Origin: an uncultured Butyrivibrio sp.
GTDB taxonomy: Bacteria; Bacillota; Clostridia; Lachnospirales; Lachnospiraceae
NCBI GenBank assembly: GCA_910577605.1
Contig: CAJTON010000018.1
Span: 1-15,380, forward strand
DNA: 15,380 bases
Direction of reading: 5' to 3'
The notes below the pieces were generated by a model. The model was not told where the DNA came from, ran no database searches, and worked only from the letters and a program-made list of their open reading frames with translations. Shown piece by piece: positions 12,059 through 15,380 of this stretch (positions are counted from its first letter, which is position 1; each line of letters opens with the position of its first letter). Position numbers and translations under genes: made by a program.

Positions 12059-13717
12059 TCACGCCTGCGTATTCACAGGCTTCAGCCTGAAAGCCGCCAC
12101 CGGTCGCCCTTCGGCTGCAAGGACCAGCGCGCGCCGCTTTTTATCAAAAATCATACGGTACTCCGCGTCCGTATTTTCACAGGAAGTCTGTATATTTCCC
12201 GCGGGCCTCACGCATACGCCCCGTTTGAGCCTGATAGCATTAAGAAGAGCTGTATTTTTGTCGGCAAAACCGCGTTCGCATTCACAACCGCCCATACATT
12301 TTCCGTCGACCTCAAAGGAATCTCTGCTTATAACCACCGAAGCCCCCTTTAAACTTTTGTACGCGTAATCCCTCATATACTCCATTTCGCCGTTCATATA
12401 AATAATATCGGCGACGACATAATTTCCTTCGGGGATAACAGGATCCAGGCTCAGATGCCGCCGTCTGCGGGCCTCTGTAATTAATAATATCACAAACGGC
12501 GCGGCAAAGGAAAGCAAAATAATATATCTAAGCTGCATATCGTACGCGTACGGTCCGGTCTTTTCATATTCATAAGCCATATCCACCGGGCGAAGATTTC
12601 CCTTGACCGAGATTTTGTCTCCGCCGGGAATTATCGTTACTTTATTCCCCGAAGCCGTATCAGCGCCTATAACTATTCTGCCGCCCGCTGTACGCTCTCC
12701 TATTCTGACGGAATCGATATTCCAGTAGCCGTCCGCTCCATAATAAAATAAAACCATATATTTCCCGTTTCCAAGCGGCGCAATATTGAAATTATCATAG
12801 TTATCCGCAAAATCCGCTTCCGACAGTCTTCCCGATAATATCGAGTTAAATATATCCCCGTTCATTTCCGCAAAAAAATTAAGCATGACGTAATCTCCCG
12901 CTACAGTCTGTCCGGGAATGAAAACAAAAGAAGATACCGCCAAAGCCGCCAAAAAAACCGCTCCCGCCGAGGCTGTTTTCATCCGTCCGCGAGCCGACGC
13001 CATTATTACGGCGGCAGCCATGAGAACACCCCCGGCCGCAGCCGCAATATTCCCTGTCAGATTCAGTACCGCGCAGACATTATAGCCCCTCTTTTCACAG
13101 ACACTCGCCCTTCCGCCGGACAGCCAGCATTTACGCTCCTCCTGCGGAACGCTGAACATATCCTGTAACGAATACCCGTTATCGTATTCCGTTTCAGTAT
13201 TTTCCGCAATTATTGATGAAGAAATAATATCCAGGGAATTTTTTGAGACCAACTGAACATTATCCAAAACGCATATCCCGTTCTGCGTAAAATAAAAGCC
13301 GACGTATCCGGTCTCGCCGCTCACCTTCTCTACGCATTTGACAATACAGCCTTCTTTTGCCATTCCTTCCGTAATAAAACCGTGGTACTCATTATATGTA
13401 TCGTCGCCTTCAAACAAAAGGGATTTTTCACTGTCATCCCTTATGATATCCGCGTCCTCCGATACGATATACTCGATCTCGTATCCTCCGTCCGACTCCG
13501 AGACATTCACTATCTGCTTTCTTTCCAGCCGGTAAGTCCCCTCAGGCTCCCCGTAATCCGTCTCTTCATATCTTATATAGCGTTTGACGTAAGTTCCCTC
13601 ATAAGACCGGTAATTATGCCTTACGACGGACAGCGCGATAAAGCAGCACAGGCATAAGGTCGCGGCGGCAAAAAACACGGTATTTATCTTGGATATTTTT
13701 TTCTTCTTTTTAGCCAT
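12059..13717 (-). CDS. Four-helix membrane protein of unknown function
   Basis: From the ATG at 13717 the product is 552 residues. An AAAGGAG overlapping the previous stop sets this start over the ATG at 13738. Predicted layout: a lysine-rich N-terminus (KKKKK), helix 1 at about 13-35, a soluble outer domain to about 225 with many YE and EE pairs, helices 2 and 3 at about 228-275, a second soluble domain to about 398 (NGKYMVLFYYGADGYW, VTIIPGGDKISVKG), helix 4 at about 402-420, and a C-terminal domain with a short cysteine cluster, CMGGCEC. No known catalytic motif is seen and I do not recognise the family. It lies 10 nt after a CDP-glycerol transferase gene and just before a lipoprotein gene, so an envelope or sensing role is plausible but unproven. 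Confidence 0.78.
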   Translation of the reverse strand: MAKKKKKISKINTVFFAAATLCLCCFIALSVVRHNYRSYEGTYVKRYIRYEETDYGEPEGTYRLERKQIVNVSESDGGYEIEYIVSEDADIIRDDSEKSLLFEGDDTYNEYHGFITEGMAKEGCIVKCVEKVSGETGYVGFYFTQNGICVLDNVQLVSKNSLDIISSSIIAENTETEYDNGYSLQDMFSVPQEERKCWLSGGRASVCEKRGYNVCAVLNLTGNIAAAAGGVLMAAAVIMASARGRMKTASAGAVFLAALAVSSFVFIPGQTVAGDYVMLNFFAEMNGDIFNSILSGRLSEADFADNYDNFNIAPLGNGKYMVLFYYGADGYWNIDSVRIGERTAGGRIVIGADTASGNKVTIIPGGDKISVKGNLRPVDMAYEYEKTGPYAYDMQLRYIILLSFAAPFVILLITEARRRRHLSLDPVIPEGNYVVADIIYMNGEMEYMRDYAYKSLKGASVVISRDSFEVDGKCMGGCECERGFADKNTALLNAIRLKRGVCVRPAGNIQTSCENTDAEYRMIFDKKRRALVLAAEGRPVAAFRLKPVNTQA

Positions 13718-13727
13718 GCCCGCTCCT

Positions 13728-15380
13728 TTACTTTTCATGCCCGCGAAAATAATCGATCATAACGTCATAGATACGGCGGCAGTTTTCATGGTCGTCAAAC
13801 TCAAAAAAGTCGTCCGCGCGCTTTCTGTACTCGTCCTTCATAACGCAGTCGTTTTTCATATATTCTATAAGCGTGTCTATTAGCTCGTCATTGTTATGGC
13901 ATATCTCTCCGAATGCCATCGTATCGTAATGGAAGGTGCCCTCCTCGTAATGCTGCGGAATATCGTCGTGATGAAGATAGACGAGCGGCTTGCGCATATA
14001 CGCAAAGTCAAACTGCACGCCGGAATAATCAGTCACCATAAGGCTCGACTCCCTGAAAACCTTTTCATAACTCATATCTCCGGTAGAAGGTACGATGTCA
14101 ACAAAATCGTTTCTGTCAAAATCCTCCGCCTGCGGGCTTACGATGGGATGCAGCACATAAAGAATACGGTAACCGTATCTGCGCGCCGCCTCAATAAGTC
14201 TTTCGTCGTTGATAAGCTCGTTGTAGACCCTGTAATACGCGCTCTCCTTGAACAAGGGATTGTAATCCCTCGCCACTCCCTCGTTTTTGGTAACGGGCAC
14301 CGCCGCCTGCATACGCCATGTCGGGGTTATAAGGATCTGACGCTTATCGTCGTTTATCAGCCCGTCGTAGCGGGGAACTCCGGTAAGCTTTAAAACGTCC
14401 CTTCCGGCATAGTCGTAAATCGGTCTGTTAAGATTCTCAAGCTCGTATTTGGAGGCGCAGAAATACAGTCTTATATTATCCCTCAGCCTGTTCTGCGCTA
14501 TCGCGATCTTCTGTATCGACATACCGTGCTGGACACATACCGTGTAGAAATTAAAAAGATCCCTCATATGCCCCGAGCTGTTAAGCGAATAATCGTTAAA
14601 CGCGAATACCGTGGAATTTGATATGACCATCATATCCGCGTACATGAACATAAGCCTGTGCTTTATTGTTCCCCTGCGCAGAGGCTTGAATCCGTCCTTT
14701 TTAAGCCTTTTGTAATCCGGGCTTTTTTTATCGGCAAGATAATATTTTCTGATGCCGTCGTCCTGAGCGCAGGCGTAGCGGTAAAGATACTCGGACGAAT
14801 CGCCCGCCTTATATATTTTGTCTATAAACATCCAAACGGGCTTTCTCTTCCACAACGGCTTCATTATAAAATATGCCATTCTCATGCCCATGAACAGCCA
14901 TGTTTTCGGCTTGAAGGTCTTGTACATCTCAAGCCAGAGAAGCGCCTCGCGTTTGGCTATGGAGCGCTTTCTTACTTTGTATACGGAGATCGTCCCCATT
15001 CTGTACATAGCCATAAAGTGTCCGCCAAAGGTCCAATAGCTGCTTTTGAAGCGTTTTGACAAACGGCTCGTATGCGAATCAAAGGTTATTCCCAGCGTGT
15101 AGACCTCGCCCCCTGCTTCGTACATGAACCCGATACGCTGACAGTCCGTCTCCACGATCGGCACAAACACCTCGAAAGCGGTTCTCTTGTAAATCGAATA
15201 TCCGAAAAGCTTGGTGTGGGAATATCTCTGATTAAACTCCACCTCATATGTCACGCCGTCCTTTTCGGCGTAAAAATGACCGTTCTTCACGTCAAAAAGG
15301 CCTGAAAGCGTGCCGTCTATGCGAAGCCCGCCCCGGACATACTCCATAAACTGTATATTTACGCACTGCGAGCTCTGCGT
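13728..15380 (-). CDS. CDP-glycerol glycerophosphotransferase (TagB/TagF type), 5' end outside window
   Basis: These enzymes transfer glycerol phosphate from CDP-glycerol to a lipid-linked chain, building teichoic-acid-like polymers on the inner membrane face. The C-terminal two-thirds carries the family landmarks: a GT-B-like region with KRKPVWMFIDKIYKAGDSSEY, the catalytic histidine motif VCVQHGM, LTGVPRYDGL, ITPTWR, the second histidine in YVLHP, and VTDYSGVQFDFAYMRKPLVYL. The first part visible (IDGTLSGLFDVKNGHFY and ERYS-like blocks) is the beta-rich linker found in larger bifunctional proteins. An ATG at 15347 is not accepted as the start: it has no ribosome binding site, and eleven more in-frame codons without a stop run to the window edge. 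An N-terminal glycosyltransferase domain may precede it, as in some relatives. Translation of the next gene begins 10 nt after its stop. Confidence 0.9.
   Translation of the reverse strand, partial: TQSSQCVNIQFMEYVRGGLRIDGTLSGLFDVKNGHFYAEKDGVTYEVEFNQRYSHTKLFGYSIYKRTAFEVFVPIVETDCQRIGFMYEAGGEVYTLGITFDSHTSRLSKRFKSSYWTFGGHFMAMYRMGTISVYKVRKRSIAKREALLWLEMYKTFKPKTWLFMGMRMAYFIMKPLWKRKPVWMFIDKIYKAGDSSEYLYRYACAQDDGIRKYYLADKKSPDYKRLKKDGFKPLRRGTIKHRLMFMYADMMVISNSTVFAFNDYSLNSSGHMRDLFNFYTVCVQHGMSIQKIAIAQNRLRDNIRLYFCASKYELENLNRPIYDYAGRDVLKLTGVPRYDGLINDDKRQILITPTWRMQAAVPVTKNEGVARDYNPLFKESAYYRVYNELINDERLIEAARRYGYRILYVLHPIVSPQAEDFDRNDFVDIVPSTGDMSYEKVFRESSLMVTDYSGVQFDFAYMRKPLVYLHHDDIPQHYEEGTFHYDTMAFGEICHNNDELIDTLIEYMKNDCVMKDEYRKRADDFFEFDDHENCRRIYDVMIDYFRGHEK

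Noticed and set aside
15345..15347. ATG as the start of the glycerophosphotransferase
   Set aside because: No ribosome binding site precedes it and the reading frame stays open to the window edge with protein-like codons, so the gene starts outside.

Overview
The window looks like chromosomal DNA from a low-to-mid GC, spore-forming Clostridia species, probably a gut Lachnospiraceae/Oscillospiraceae relative. The basis is a HydB/HydC-type bifurcating hydrogenase module, a spoIID-spoIIQ pair behind sporulation-type promoters, strong AGGAGG ribosome binding sites, and family types common in that group. There is no CRISPR array, tRNA, rRNA, transposase or phage gene. The gene density is normal and most intergenic gaps carry readable promoters or terminators.

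Layout, left to right. (1) 1-912, minus strand: the 5' part of hydB and all of hydC, overlapping by 11 nt. (2) 1097-1942, plus: a LacI/PurR-type sugar-binding protein with no DNA-binding domain. (3) 1939-2551, minus: a LUD-domain (LutC/YkgG-like) gene broken near its 3' end by a frameshift that looks like a small deletion. (4) 2683-4194, minus: two secreted proteins with different extracellular domains but the same 34-residue C-terminal membrane anchor, each with its own promoter and leader. (5) 4356-5900, minus: a multi-pass glycosyltransferase-like membrane protein.

(6) 6070-7851, minus: spoIID then spoIIQ, the two halves of the engulfment peptidoglycan machine, behind a sigma-E-like and a sigma-F-like promoter. 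Both proteins appear to have lost their catalytic residues. (7) 8061-9118, plus: murI (glutamate racemase) translationally coupled to a small three-helix membrane protein. (8) 9127-15380, minus: a tightly packed run reading right to left. It contains a CDP-glycerol glycerophosphotransferase (5' end outside the window), a four-helix membrane protein of unknown function, a small lipoprotein, a 58-residue four-cysteine protein, ilvB and ilvN.

Themes. Cell-envelope work dominates: teichoic-acid-type polymer synthesis, a membrane glycosyltransferase, anchored surface proteins, D-glutamate supply for peptidoglycan, and engulfment. Redox metabolism is on the left edge and branched-chain amino acid synthesis sits at the end of the long right-hand operon. 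The most notable points are the paired loss of catalytic residues in SpoIID and SpoIIQ, the four-cysteine segment and VRQMQ motif in IlvB, the HTH-less LacI-like protein, the probable deletion in the LUD gene, the duplicated anchor module, and the elaborate leader and upstream repeats of the second surface-protein gene. The strongest candidate for an undescribed system is the unknown membrane protein + lipoprotein + four-cysteine protein set between the teichoic-acid gene and ilvB. All family assignments come from reading the translations and recalling the families; no database search was run.
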